Positions 48,463 through 59,724 of a DNA stretch of 64,000 bases are shown piece by piece. Under the pieces are notes generated by a model. That model searched no databases, was not told the DNA's origin, and worked only from the letters and a program-made list of their open reading frames with translations. The DNA is taken from contig JANTQA010000060.1 of NCBI GenBank assembly GCA_027625915.1, positions 2,542,001-2,606,000 on the forward strand, given 5' to 3'. Source of the DNA: Anaeramoeba flamelloides. Taxonomy: Eukaryota; Metamonada; Anaeramoebidae. Both the position numbers and the translations under genes were made by a program. Positions within the stretch are counted from its first letter, which is position 1; each line of letters starts with the position of its first letter.

Positions 48463-48479
48463 TTAATGAATCGTAAAAC

Positions 48480-49400
48480 ATATAATAAACCCAAATGAAA
48501 TAGGGTACAAATTTCTTAAAATTCTTCTATTTAAAAAGAAATTCTAAAAATGAAGGGTAAAATTGCAAAATTCTTCACTAAAAATTGAGTAAACGGAGAG
48601 AAAAATTTTTATCTCAAAAAAAACAAAAAATATCAAAAAAATTCAAAAAAAGTGGGAAAATTTTGAACTAAATTGCAGTCCTAATTTAAATTGTACTGAA
48701 AATATCAAGGGGCTTACTTTTAAAATTGTCTTCAACTTTGGTATACTACATGGTAGTAAATTGAATGTTGACTTGGAACAAGAAGAAAAACAAGCAAGTA
48801 TTAGTGTTCGAAACACAGTTTTTATTATTTGTTAGCCAATATTTTTTAAATTATATTGATTAATTCCAAATTACAATACTTTGGAAAAAATCGAATAATT
48901 TCTAGTGCAATAATGTCCAAAGTGAACAAAATAATGTGTACACAATGACTCTAATCTGTATTTCAAAATATAATCCATGCTTGTTTTTCTTCTTGTTCCA
49001 AGGCAACATCCAATTTATTACACCAAATATATACCAAAGTTCAAATCAATTTTGAAGGTAAATTTCTTGATATTTTGAGTAAAATTTAAATTATTAAGGC
49101 TAATAGTTGAAATTTTTCGTAATATTCTGAATTTTTATGAAATTTTTTTGTTTTTTGATGAAAAATTTTCTTAAAAATTTACTCTATTTTTAGTGAAGAA
49201 TTTTTCAATTTTACCCTTCATTTTTCAAATTTCTTTTTAAATTGAAGAACTTTAAGAAACCAGTACCATATTTTGTTAGGTTTTATTGTTGGTTTCTTTG
49301 ATCGGTTAATGATAAGATCTTCTAAAGCAAAGAAATATGCTTTTATTTTGAAACATTGAATAAACTTATCTGCATACTTTCTTGTGAAAACAACAATCAA
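48480..49400. mobile_element. inverted-repeat element related to 55319-55818
   Basis: Left arm about 48490-48800 and right arm about 48965-49290 are inverted copies; paired blocks include AAAAATGAAGGGTAAAATTG, TTCACTAAAAATTGAGTAAA, GAAAATATCAAGG and TTGGAACAAGAAGAAAAACA. The outer borders are approximate. The left-arm type sequence recurs at 55440-55770. No coding capacity. Confidence 0.7.
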
Positions 49401-49760
49401 GATTTTTTCGAGTCAGGTGAACCTTTCGGTACTAATATCATTTTCACACAATTACAACACACTTGAATTATTTTCCAATTTTTGTGTATGGTAAGACTAT
49501 AGCTAAAAATCACATTAGTCAAAATGTATACGTTAAAAAAAAGAAAGTAAAATTTATTAAATTTAACTCAAATGTTTAATTTTCAATTTTTAAGATGCGG
49601 ATTTGAGTGTCATATTTAATTATTGGGTTTTTTAAGGATATCCGAATGAAAATATTGTTCTTTTTATTTTATAATTAAAAATAATTTTAAGAAGATTTCT
49701 TGGTAATAATCTCATTTTTTTTTTCATTTCACTACCAAATAAATAATTCTTAATTGCAAA

Positions 49761-50282
49761 ATGTTTAACGATATTGATTTTACAAATTTTTGGTCTGAGT
49801 GCGAATACTCACAAAAGCATTATGAAGAAGGAGAAGTTACCGAAGAGATGATTCAAAAAGTGGAAAAGGAATTGGGCTATAAACTACCAAAGTCTTATAT
49901 TGAATTGATGAAAATAAAAAATGGTGGCACTGTGAAAAATGGTGCACACGCAACAAGCACAAGGACTTCTTGGTCTGATAGCCATATTGCGATTAGTAGT
50001 ATTTTTGGGATCGGATTCGAAAAAACCTATTCGCTTTGTGGTTGTATGGGAAGTCAATTTTGGATCGAAGAATGGCGGTATCCAGCTATTGGCATTTATC
50101 TTTGTGATTGCCCTTCTGGTGGCCATGATATGGTCTGTTTGGATTACTCAAAATGTGGTAAAAACGGAGAACCAGAGGTTGTTCACATCGATCAAGAACA
50201 TAATTATAAAAAGACTTTTGTTGCCGCCAATTTTGAAGAATTTGTGAAAGGTTTAAAAAATGAAGAAGAATTTGAAAACTAA
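49761..50282 (+). CDS. SMI1/KNR4 (SUKH) family protein of bacterial type
   Basis: An intronless protein of 173 aa from ATG 49761 to TAA. The SUKH fold is recognised from VTEEMIQKVEKELGYKLPKSYIELMKIKNGG (residues about 26-56), WRYPAIGIYLCDCPSGGHDMVCLDY (106-130) and GEPEVVHIDQE followed by an AANFEEFVKGL helix. This exact pattern (GGHDM..LDY...GEP.VVH.DQE) is that of bacterial SUKH-1 proteins, many of which are immunity proteins for secreted toxins, rather than of the fungal Knr4 regulators with long disordered tails. Transfer from bacteria is therefore likely, though not proven. No toxin-like gene is next to it; the flanks are transposon-derived. The protein looks whole, has no signal peptide and is presumably cytosolic. 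Its function in this host is unknown. Confidence 0.88.
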   Translation: MFNDIDFTNFWSECEYSQKHYEEGEVTEEMIQKVEKELGYKLPKSYIELMKIKNGGTVKNGAHATSTRTSWSDSHIAISSIFGIGFEKTYSLCGCMGSQFWIEEWRYPAIGIYLCDCPSGGHDMVCLDYSKCGKNGEPEVVHIDQEHNYKKTFVAANFEEFVKGLKNEEEFEN

Positions 50283-50902
50283 TTTAGTAAAGTTCAATTG
50301 GAATTCAAAACAAGATCTACAGCTTGAACGAAAAAAGATATCCAACCTGAAATTTTGCCTGGTTTGATTTGCAATTTTTTGATTTGTTTTTATAATTTGA
50401 AACACAAGTAATTAAATCTAGTAATTATTGAGACGATTCCTTCTGATCCAGATTGTTCTTTGGGATCTCTTTTCTACAGATCATCCTCATTTTCTTATTA
50501 TTAATTGTAACAAGAAATAAAGGATATTTCATTTTTTTAAACTTTTTCTCAAAAATTAACTCTATTTTTTTATAATAAATTTTCCAATTTGATCCTTTAT
50601 TTTTTGAATTTCTTTTTAAAATAACTGTTGAGAGAAAAATGTTGGACAGAGAAAAATGGTTGGACAGCAATTTTTAATTGGGAACCTCAGTAAAATTGAA
50701 AACCAAATCATATTGATAACTAGGTGAATTTTATATGAATCCAGGTTTAAATGTGTTAAAAGTTCATTAATCTGTGGTTTGTGTAGAATACTCATTTGAA
50801 TGGTTGATAACTAAAGTAGATCTTGATATTTTAACAAAAATCATAGTTTTAGTAAAGTTTACTATTAATTATGAAAATAGTCATTTATAGTAATCAGATT
50901 AA

Positions 50903-51096
50903 AGTCAGATCTAAATTTAAGGCAGAAACTTTGAACAAAAATTAATGTAAAAAAATCTCAAATTAAAATAAGAGTTTCAGATTCTAGTAAAATAAATTGT
51001 AAAAAAAAAAAAATTCCAAATTTTGTGCCTTAATTTGATATTTTTCTGTGCCTTAAATTTCATTGAAAGTTTCTGTCTTAAAAGTGGAACTGACTG
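50903..51096. mobile_element. TA-type MITE, second copy of the 30366-30561 family
   Basis: The right end is AGTGGAACTGACTG followed by TA, and the left shows GTCAGATCTAAATTTAAGGC. Internal GGCAGAAACTTTGAACAAA and TGTGCCTTAAATTTCATTG mirror each other as in the first copy. The left TA is degraded. Confidence 0.75.
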
Positions 51097-51218
51097 TATT
51101 AATTCTGAAAATGGTAATTTTAAAACTTGCTTTAGATTTTAAGAGATAAGGTTTTGAAAAGGTAGAATTGCATTAATCATTCTTTTAATAAGTAGATTAT
51201 TGTTATTTTCTTTATCTA

Positions 51219-51922
51219 AACTCTGTTTCAGTCAAAGGGGCCAACGTTTTTTTCAAATATCAATTATTATATATAATTGACCTTTGAAGAACAAATAAGA
51301 AATAAAGAGAATAATACACCTTAAAGAAGTGTTGATACATGTCTGAAAGAAAACTAATTAATCAATAAATTTTCTTAAAAATTGAAAAACTCAAATTCTT
51401 AGGGGGGACTTTGAGAAAAACAACGATGTTCGTTTTGAACTTCTACTGGTATTTGAATAATAAATATGAAACATTTTTCACTTCATTTTCCATACTTTTC
51501 TTTTAGAAATTAAGCCCCCAAACGAAGTTTGTTGGTATTTATGGTCTCAATTTGAAAAAGGAAATGAAAATGAAGTGAAAATTTTTCAAATTTATTAAAC
51601 AAATATCAAGATCAAAGATCGAATTGAATTGCAATAGAAATCAATAGATTTCTCAACAATCTTTACATGGTTTCAGTGTCCTTAGAATAACACGTTTTTA
51701 CCAAGTGACGATTGATCTTGCAATAAAAAATTTTTTTGTAAGTGAATGAGGTTTTTAAAAAAAAAAAAAAAAAAAATCCAAACAAAAATGTGTAGAAATG
51801 TGAAAAAATGATTTCAATTTTGAAAATTTCCAAAATAAAATTTTTCTTGTAATATCTATGCAAATCCTTTAAACACGTGTATTATATCATTACAACTGGA
51901 CCCCTTTGACTGAAAAATAGTT
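51219..51922 (-). mobile_element. 704-bp TA-flanked MITE with a smaller MITE inside
   Basis: Ends are AACTCTGTTTCAGTCAAAGG and, inverted, AACTATTTTTCAGTCAAAGG, with TA at 51217-51218 and 51923-51924. The reverse complement of its right part matches 52200-52690, 42600-43060 and 12470-12880. The MITE at 51446-51609 is nested in it. No coding capacity. Confidence 0.75.
51446..51609. mobile_element. small TA-type MITE, ACTGGTATTTGAA family, copy 1
   Basis: The left end is TA then CTGGTATTTGAATAATAAAT; the right end, CAAATATCAAGA, is its degraded reverse. Internal TTTTCACTTCATTTTCC and, inverted, GGAAATGAAAATGAAGTG pair. It sits inside the larger element at 51219-51922. Better-kept copies are at 61149-61309 and 62044-62208. 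Confidence 0.7.
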
Positions 51923-52199
51923 TATTTCACAAACGCTTGAAATGAAAAATCATTTTCAGTAATGTTCAAAATTAGAATTGTTATCCAACTATTTTTCTCT
52001 GTCAAACATTTTTCTCTCACCTGTAATAGAACTTTAAGAAACCATACTTAATTGGATTTTATTGTTGGTTTCATTGACCTGTTGATGTATTGGTCTTCTT
52101 TAACAGAAAAAACATACTTTTTATTTTGAAACCTGGATTAAACTTTTCTACACAGATTATTTTGACAACAGTAACCATTTTTTAGTTAAATTATCCAAG

Positions 52200-52690
52200 T
52201 TGTAATATTTGAATCACATCTTTTTAAATCATTTGAATGGAGATAAGAAGAAAAAATTTAATTTTAGAAATTTCCAAATTGAAATAATCCTTTCTTTTGT
52301 TGCTTGTTTTTTTACTTTATTTTTGATTTATAAATCATTTGTGAATTTTTTTTTTTATTACAAAATTTTTCGTCACCTGGTAAAAAATTTTTATTCTATT
52401 GTTACTGAAACAGTGCGAAAATGGGTGTAGAGAAATAATATTTATTTGTTTTGGAATTTTTTTGGATCTTCAATTGAAGATCATAATGAACATTGTTTGT
52501 TTTTCTCAATGATAGACTTAGAATTTGGGTTTTTCAATTTTTAAGAAAATCTTTTGATTGATCAAGTTTGATTTCAGAAGGATATCAACTATTATGTGAA
52601 GTTTATTATTCAACTTATTTCTTATTTGTTCTTCAAAGGTTAATTGTAAATAATAATTGATATTTGAGATAAAATGTTGTTTTTTGGATT
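52200..52690 (+). mobile_element. relative of the 704-bp TA element, plus orientation
   Basis: The reverse complement of 51300-51850 follows this segment in order, so the two form a large, imperfect head-to-head pair. Borders are not exact. The 73-aa frame at 52209-52430 lies in it and is not considered a gene. Confidence 0.6.
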
Positions 52691-52979
52691 CCACCTTTAT
52701 AAGAAAAATGGTTTATATTTGCAAAATAGTAAATTTTTGTAAGACTTGAGATATAATTGGTATCATTTAAATTTGGAAATTTAATGTTGTTGTTGTTGTT
52801 ACACTTTCAACAGAAAAAAATCAAAATAGAAAAGGCAATCTAGAATGTTTTGTATATCATCGAAAAAAATTTAAAAATTGAAAAATCAAAATAAAGAAAA
52901 AAATAAAAGTTACAGTAATCAAAATAAAGAGTGACCAACAACTATAATCGATTTTTTGAAAACAAATTAGAGTTTTTTT

Positions 52980-53395
52980 TTTTTTTCCAAGGTAACATCG
53001 AATTTTATACTTGAGTCGTATACCAAAGGTAAAATCAATTTTGAATTTAGAACCTTTGATATTTTCTGTAAATTTTAAATTTAGGAAAGGAATTTGATGA
53101 AAATTTTTCATAATTTTCTCACTTTTTATGAAATTTTTTTTTTTTTGATATTAACTTATTCAAAAAATTTACAATATTTTTGTGAGATTATTGTCTTCGA
53201 TTTGATCTTTTCTTTTTATAAATTCCTGATTAAATATTTGAAATTTTAGAAATAAAACAATATTTCCTTAAGGTTTATTGTTATTTTCTTTGATCGGTTA
53301 ATATATAGTTCTTCTATTACAAAAAAAAAAAAAACTTTTTATTGGGAAACTTAGATTAAACTTTTCTGTCGATATTATTTTGACAACAGTATAAC
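52980..53395. mobile_element. fragment of the inverted-repeat TA family
   Basis: Matches the right part of 48965-49400: CCAAGGTAACATCGAATTT, CCAAAGGTAAAATCAATTT, TTTCTTTGATCGGTTAAT. The right end, ATTATTTTGACAACAGTATA, is the reverse of the CTGTTGTTAAAATAA end of 55319-55818. The left end was not found. Confidence 0.55.
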
Positions 53396-54213
53396 AAAAA
53401 ATAAGAATAAATAAAATCTATTTGTTTAGTATTTTACCCCTCAAAATACAATTTTCAAAGAGAAAATAAAGATTCCAATATTTTATATCTTGATCAAAAA
53501 TAAATTTTAATGTACTCAAGATTAATTCAAAATAAATTTGTTAAAATTTGGTAAAATCAATATCTCATTAAATAAAGGTCATACGTTTTTTTAAAAAAGT
53601 ATGTTACAGTTTATTATGAGGGTACAACCATCTGGTTTGAAAAATAAGCGGGGTGGCTTTTGTATTATAATAAAAAATATCTTTTTGATTTACCTTGTTT
53701 TTTGGTATATTGATTAATTTTTTTTTTGATCAATAAATGCTTTTTCTAATTTTTTAAGGAAGTAAGTACTTTTTACCATTTTGAAAAATTATAATTGTTA
53801 ACATTGCTCAAAAAAATATTTTTTGAGCGCTACCAGATATTGAAACTTTGAAATCAAAATACCATTCGTATATCTATTCCTAAAAAGAAAAAGAGTCAAA
53901 GTAATTCAGAGTTGAATTTTTAATTTTTCGATTTTTTGAACATTTTTTTTGTTTAAATTTTTGGTTTTATTAAATTTCGTTTTGGATTGAGAGAAGTATT
54001 TATACGATCGATGAAATTAATCAAATCATAAACTAAAAAATATACCCAAAAAGATGTATATTTGAAACAAATTTTTTATTTTAGAAGGCCAAACACCAAA
54101 GATCACCTTTCCAAATAAATTTATTGAAATCAAAAATGAAAAAAAAAATCCAAAAAAGTCCATTTCGTTGATTTGTATGTTTTTTACTTCTTACTATGTA
54201 TGAATACAAACTA

Positions 54214-54738
54214 AACCCCGTTCCAAAAATTTGGACACACCCAAAATCAAAAATAGGCAAAAAAAACCCAATTTATTGTATTTTCCCATCCTAATATAAA
54301 ACTACATTTAAGTTACAAGGTATTAATGTTTTTATAAGTAATCATTTTCATCCAAATAAAAGAAAAAAATTTAAAACTCAAAAATAAAAACAGGTGTGTC
54401 CAAAATAATGAAACGAGCGGAAAAAAAAATGTATTGGTAAATTTGTTGAAATTTCACCAACCATTGTTGATCGATCCAATGATAAGATACCATCTACCAA
54501 TTGTATTTGATTTTCCAATTTAACAAACTCAACACTAACCTTCTATCAACCATTGAAAAAAATTTCGAGATCTAACGAAACAGATTACGTAACTGCAAAA
54601 AAGGAAATGAAAACAAAACAAAAAAGACAAAAAATGAAATTGTTTGTAAAATCAAAATTCTTTCCAATTTGAATTTAAAGTACAGTGATGATATTCTTTC
54701 AACTGTATAAACTGTGTCCAAATTTTTGGAATCTAGTT
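54214..54738 (-). mobile_element. 525-bp Tc1/mariner-like MITE nested in a TTAA element
   Basis: Ends are AACCCCGTTCCAAAAATTTG and, inverted, AACTAGATTCCAAAAATTTG, continuing GACACA on both. TA flanks each end (54212-54213 and 54739-54740). The related empty site at about 34820 reads GAATACAAACTATTTATT, with a single TA, in the matching strand. That shows a TA duplication on insertion. The reverse complement matches 6738-7262 closely. No transposase frame. Confidence 0.88.
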
Positions 54739-55318
54739 TATTTATACCTTGAATTTCTCACCCCATTACTATTTATTGTTATTTTAAAAAACATTTTGTG
54801 ACAAATTTGCTTGACAAGAATTCTTTTTACAAATATTTTTTTCAAACTAAGTCAAAACACAGAATACTATTTCAAAAAATAAAATAGACGAGTTGAATTC
54901 TTGAAATCAAAAAACCGTTACAAAAAATTCAAGCAGATTCAGAATTATTTTGAGTTCTTCAATTTTATGGATAATAAATAATTATAAAATCAAATGGATT
55001 TATAATTTAATTCTTTATTTATCAAGAAAAATTAAAAAAAATCTGATTTTCTGAACTATAACTAGAACTAGATGAATTAAATGAAAATAGGATTTTTAAA
55101 TTCATTTTGAAAATTATTTACAAATAAACAGTAATTTGTTTATTAAGCATTTTCCAAACAAAATTATCCCCATAAAGAATTACAAATAAAACCAAATAAA
55201 GAAGAAGTGATTATATAAAATTTTATAAATAAGTACAAGAAATAAGTGATTTTTATTTGTTTTTTTTTTTTTTTAATATATTTTTTTTATTTTTTTGACT
55301 TTCGTTTTTTTATTGGTA

Positions 55319-55818
55319 CTGTTGTTAAAATAAAGCGTGTAGAAAATTTTAATCCGTGTTTTTCAAAATAAAAAGGGTGTTTTTTTTTTTTAGTTATAGG
55401 AGACCTATACATTAACCGATCAAAGAAAATGACAATAAAAATACCTAATTAAATATGGCCCAAGTTTCTAAAAGTTCTAATATTTGAAAAGAAATTCTGA
55501 AAAATGAAGGGTCAAATTGCAAAATTTAACTCAAAAAATTGAGTAAATTTTTTCAATAAATTTTTAAATCAAAAAAACAAAAAAATTAAAAAAATACTGA
55601 AAAATGAATGAGAATATTATGGAAAATTTTCAACTAATTACATTAATACTTTAAATTTTACTTGAAATATCAAGTAGTTTACTTTCAAAATTGGTTTGAA
55701 CTTAGGTATACTATGGGTAGTAAATTGGATGTTGCATTGGAACAAGACGAAAAAAAAGTGCGGATTATATTCGAAAACAATGATTAGATTCGTTGTCTAC
55801 GAATTATTTTGATCGCTG
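55319..55818. mobile_element. 500-bp TA-flanked element nested in a TTAA element
   Basis: Ends are CTGTTGTTAAAATAA and, inverted, CAGCGATCAAAATAA, flanked by TA at 55317-55318 and 55819-55820. The related uninterrupted site near 34205-34210 lacks this block. The interior matches the left arm of the element at 48480-49400, including AAAAATGAAGGGTCAAATTG and TAGTAAATTGGATGTTG. No coding capacity. Confidence 0.75.
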
Positions 55819-56503
55819 TATGAAAATATCTTATACTTGGATAAACCCTGTTCTATATATTAAAATGTCGATGTATTTGGCTAAAGAAATGATTTGAAGA
55901 ATTCAGGTTCACATAAAGGTGGTACTCAAAAAATGAAAAAAGTAATTAACACCCCAACAAAATCCATAAAAAACCCATAAATGGCAATATTTTTAATTCC
56001 TTTAATCAGCTATCATTGAAATCATTTATTATGTTTAAAAGCTCGTATTCCAACACCCATAGAATACAAAATATCAATCGTCCTTAAAATTGTTAGAAAG
56101 TAAAGTATTAAAACTCTTCTGTCAAACTTTCTTATTCTCCATTTTTACAAAGTTTAGTTCTTATTCTTGAAAACACAAAAGACAAAAAACAAACAATTTC
56201 AGGTTTGTCAAAAAGGGTTAAAGAAGAAATAGAAATCTGCTTATTAAAAAACTATTCTGTATTTTCCCAAAAACAAATAAAAAAACTTGAAATTTTTATA
56301 TTATCAATAACCAAAAAAAGTTTTTTGCTTACGTGAATTTCTGAGAGTTAAATAATGACTTTTTAATCTCTGCCCATAAAAAACTTTCAGGTTTGACTTT
56401 ATTGAATTGGTTTTGTCTTCGTTAGAAAAAGAAAAGATCATTTTTTGAATTTAACCTTTCGAAACAAAAACATATTAGTTTTTCCATTTATATTTAACCT
56501 CTG

Positions 56504-57019
56504 ATGACACAAAACGAATTCCCTGAATTAGAAAATCTTACTGAAGAAGAAATAACAAAACTTCTTAACGACAAGGATGAATTTGAAGAAATGTTTTCCA
56601 ACTTAAACACCGTCAAAAATATTAATTCGATCAAAGAACAAATGATGACAATGGTGGCAGATCTTCTCAAGATTAATTACTCACAAAGGAAAAACCTGGA
56701 GAATGTTCAAGAAACACACAAACTTGCAAAGCAACGATTTCTGGATTTACAGCAACAGCTACAGCAAAAGTTTCATCAACAAAACCAACTATTGAATCAA
56801 TTTGATTACACATCACTGATCGACAAAATTGAGCAATCAAAAATTGAAAGTGACGAGCAAGCCGATCAGTTGTTTCAAAAAGTCTCCCAACAAGAAATTG
56901 GGATTGATCAGTTCATTAAAGAATTTCGTGAGATTAAAGAAAAAAGCCATCTAAACGAATCCAAAATAAAGTGTTTCCAAAAAAATTTAAAGGTCAAAGC
57001 CATGAACAGTTTTAATTAA
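56504..57019 (+). CDS. vps37: Vps37-like ESCRT-I subunit (Mod(r) domain)
   Basis: An intronless protein of 171 aa. It opens MTQNEFPELENLTEEEITKL and is almost entirely predicted coiled coil, as expected for the Mod(r) domain: LNDKDEFEEMFSNL, a central KEQMMTMVADLLKINYSQRK segment, a Gln-rich LQQQLQQKF turn, then DKIEQSKIESDEQADQLFQK and a short FIKEFREIKEK helix near the C-terminus. Length is that of a bare Mod(r) domain; many animal Vps37 proteins carry an extra UEV-like or Pro-rich region, not present here. Vps37 joins Vps23 and Vps28 in ESCRT-I and helps sort ubiquitinated cargo into multivesicular bodies. The assignment rests on the overall pattern, as the family is weakly conserved. The start is the first ATG after an in-frame stop-rich upstream region. 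Confidence 0.82.
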   Translation: MTQNEFPELENLTEEEITKLLNDKDEFEEMFSNLNTVKNINSIKEQMMTMVADLLKINYSQRKNLENVQETHKLAKQRFLDLQQQLQQKFHQQNQLLNQFDYTSLIDKIEQSKIESDEQADQLFQKVSQQEIGIDQFIKEFREIKEKSHLNESKIKCFQKNLKVKAMNSFN

Positions 57020-57659
57020 AACAAAAAAACAATCACTTATTATCTTTTTTTCAACCTTTCTCCCATTTGTTGTAATTCTATTTTTTCTCTTTTCCATTTT
57101 TTAAACAAGTGATAGAATAATCAAACTTTGAAATTTTTAAAAAAAAACCCAAAACACAAAACATTTCATTAAAATAAATATATCAAAAATATTAAGGTTG
57201 GTGTTTGTTATATTTTTTTGTATTCTTTTTCAAAGTGAACTCTTTTTCTCTTTTTAAAAGAGACACACTACTGATATTTGGAATTCAAATGCGATAAAAT
57301 TTCAACTGATTTCATTTTTTTAATACTGATATCTTGGTTTTATTGTGGATTCTTAGTTCAATCAAACAATTCACCCAATATACCAAACAAAAAAGGAACA
57401 AAAAATAAAAGTTAGATCACAAATTACAATCTATGACTTTGAAAGTTTCTTTGTTTGGCGTCAAAGAAAAGAAAAGAAGGAACTTGAAGTGAAATTGTTA
57501 ACCTATTAATTATGCAAAATACCATTGATAACTTTGCCAGTTTTGGAAATTCTGAAAGCACATACAGGATCCAGATAGCCGGTTGATAGATTGATAATGA
57601 TTAATTTTTACTGTAAATTTTGAGAATTAAGAAATTCCTGAAATAGTTTCCTGTTATTA

Positions 57660-58470
57660 AGGGATAAGCTTCTACCAAAGAGAATTCTAAGATTGAAGTA
57701 TGTTGTTATTGAATGTAAATCACATTGGTGCTGAATGGTTCAAATGTCTCAAAAAAAGCGATTTGTCAAGTAATAATATTAGGTTTTCCCATAAATAAAA
57801 AATAATTCTTTTATTATAGTGGTTTAAATAACCAGTTCAGACAACCTTTAACCCATTGCAAAAATTTAACTTGTGTTTTTTTTTTTCAGACTTGGATATT
57901 TCAAGATAGGAAGATACACATATATTCTTGGTTAAGATTTAAATGGGCTATAGAGGTTAGATCTTTGATTAATGGAAAATGTTAAAAAATATTAAATGAT
58001 TTTGTTTCAAAAATTTCTTCATATTTACAAAATTTGAGAGTTTTTTTAGATTTTTTTATGAAAAAATAAATAAATGAAATTTTTCTCATTTTTTTGTCAA
58101 AAGATAACATTTAAATCTTTCAATATCTTCATAATTATTTTTTAAATTTTATTTAAAGAACCCTATTTCTTGTTTATATACGTTTTCATCCTATTTATTT
58201 GTTTCTTTTACTTATACAGTCAGTCGGTATTTTTTTCAGGAGTTAAATTTTAGTAATGGGTTAAAAATAAAAATCACGGGTTTTATACACCACTATCGTA
58301 AAAGCCCAATGAATTTCAGAAAAAAATTGAATTTTGAGTCAAATTTAAAGCTTTGGTCATCAACACCCAGAATCCAAAGTTGTAAAATATATTTAATAAA
58401 TTTGTGGCATAATTTAGATTAGTTGCTAAATAATTCAATTTTTTTAATAAATTAAATAATTAACCAAAAT
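57660..58470 (+). repeat. dispersed repeat related to 28790-29110
   Basis: Blocks at 57666-57810 and 58330-58445 match 28795-28945 and 28990-29090; the middle part has no counterpart, so it either was inserted here or lost from the other copy. No terminal repeats recognised. Confidence 0.45.
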
Positions 58471-58859
58471 GATTATTTTGGAAAATTTTTTTATAAATAT
58501 TTGGGAATATATTTATGTTACAGCTATCTTTATAAAAAGGAAACAAAATTAATCAGTCTTTGGTTTTTTATGTTGATGATTATTGAGTTAATCTTGGAAT
58601 TAAAATAAAATGTGATAATAGTTAATTATAGAAGTTCTACATACGAATTATTAAATACCAGAATACTCTTATTTTGGATTTACATTTTTAGATTTAAAAA
58701 AAGAATTTTAAAAAAAATTTCAAAAATGAAAATTTTTTTATCGTGATCATTGTAAAAAATCAATAATTTATTGTCAATTATATTTAGAAATGATTTTTGA
58801 GAACTATTTGAGCCAATACACACTAATATCATTTACACTCAATTAAAACATAAACTAAA

Positions 58860-59320
58860 CTAAAATTCAAAATTTTTCACACAGCTAAAACGTTCCAAAC
58901 AATCACAATAATACAATTTGATTCAAATTGGAGATAATTTGGCTTTTTGTAAAATAATATGAAAATCATTTTTTCATCTTTAAGTTTTTAGTTTTTATTT
59001 CATTTTTTGAATTACCTAATTTGTTTCGTTTGATCAAAATTTTTTTAAACCATTGATATTATATTAAAGTTGAGTTGGTCCAAATAGAAGAACTCAAATA
59101 AAATTAGTTGGTAGTATCTAACCTTTGGTCGATCAAAAAGTCCTAATAGAATTTAAACACATTTACTAATGTATTTTTTTTGTATTGCTCTCTCTAAAAT
59201 TTTTAACACACCCTGATTTATTTGTATTGATAATTGTTTATTTTTTGTTTTTTGAGTATTGTAATTTATAAAAAAGTGTTAACGTTTCAATTAGTGAATG
59301 GTTCTAATTTGGTAAATCTT
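58860..59320 (+). mobile_element. decayed Tc1-like MITE relative
   Basis: Aligns with 4540-4990 in the same strand: CAAACAATCACAATAATACA, TTTGATTCAAATTGGAGATA, TCATTTTTTCATCTTTAAG, AAATAAAATTAGTTGGTAG and GTGTTAACGTTTCAATTAGT. Ends are lost. Confidence 0.55.
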
Positions 59321-59524
59321 CTTGAATTGATTAAATAAGTTTTTTTTTTTCACAAATCGAATTTTGGTCTGTTAAAAATTTAGAATTGGGGTTTAATTGT
59401 AGAAGGATATATGGTGGGGCTAATACGGTAAAATTTAATCTTACACATTAAAAAATATATCTTTTTAAAGTATATAGGGGGGGGGATAATCCGAAAATGA
59501 GCCATTTAGTAAGAATATTTATAC

Positions 59525-59724
59525 TCTTTTTCAAATAAAAGGGCATCTGAAAATTTCAGGAATTATTTATAATTGAATCAAATTAATTGTAGTATGATTC
59601 TAAAATAGAAAAAAAACTCTTTAAAACGTAAAAAACGCTCGACTGGATATTTAAAACTCATTTAAAAATACAATCATAAAATATAAATATTTTAAAAATT
59701 GATGTGCCCTTTTATTTGAAAAGA
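59525..59724. mobile_element. 200-bp MITE with TTCAAATAAAAGGGCA ends
   Basis: Inverted ends CTCTTTTTCAAATAAAAGGG and CTCTTTTCAAATAAAAGGGC, about 23 bp and nearly perfect. The left flank is TA; the right flank is degraded. A single copy in this window, no coding capacity. Confidence 0.7.

Larger units (their letters stand above)
45672..49760. other. intergenic, almost wholly mobile-element derived
   Basis: No supportable gene. It is made of a hairpin-repeat remnant (about 45940-46290), the palindromic TTAA element (46699-47250), the 1.2-kb TTAA element B (47255-48462) and a further inverted-repeat element (about 48480-49400). The last 350 bp before the SUKH gene are plain AT-rich sequence. 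The 72-aa frame at 48240-48458 is inside element B. Confidence 0.7.
53758..55956 (-). mobile_element. TTAA-type element carrying two TA-flanked insertions
   Basis: The left end is GGAAGTAAGTACTTTTTACC preceded by TTAA (53754-53757); the right end is degraded (near 55931-55956). Read in reverse it aligns with 34077-35276 in three blocks: 53758-54213, 54739-55318 and 55819-55956. The gaps between blocks are two separate elements, listed next. Order of events: TTAA element first, then the two TA elements. Confidence 0.8.
50283..56503. other. 6.2-kb intergenic region built of nested transposons
   Basis: No supportable gene. It contains two small MITEs (50903-51096, 51446-51609), the 704-bp TA element (51219-51922) with a plus-strand relative at 52200-52690, fragments of the inverted-repeat family near 50430-50640, 52020-52175 and 52980-53395, and the nested TTAA element at 53758-55956. 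The 84-aa frame at 52857-53111 on the minus strand is repeat-derived. The 540 bp just upstream of Vps37 are AT-rich without features I can name. Confidence 0.65.
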
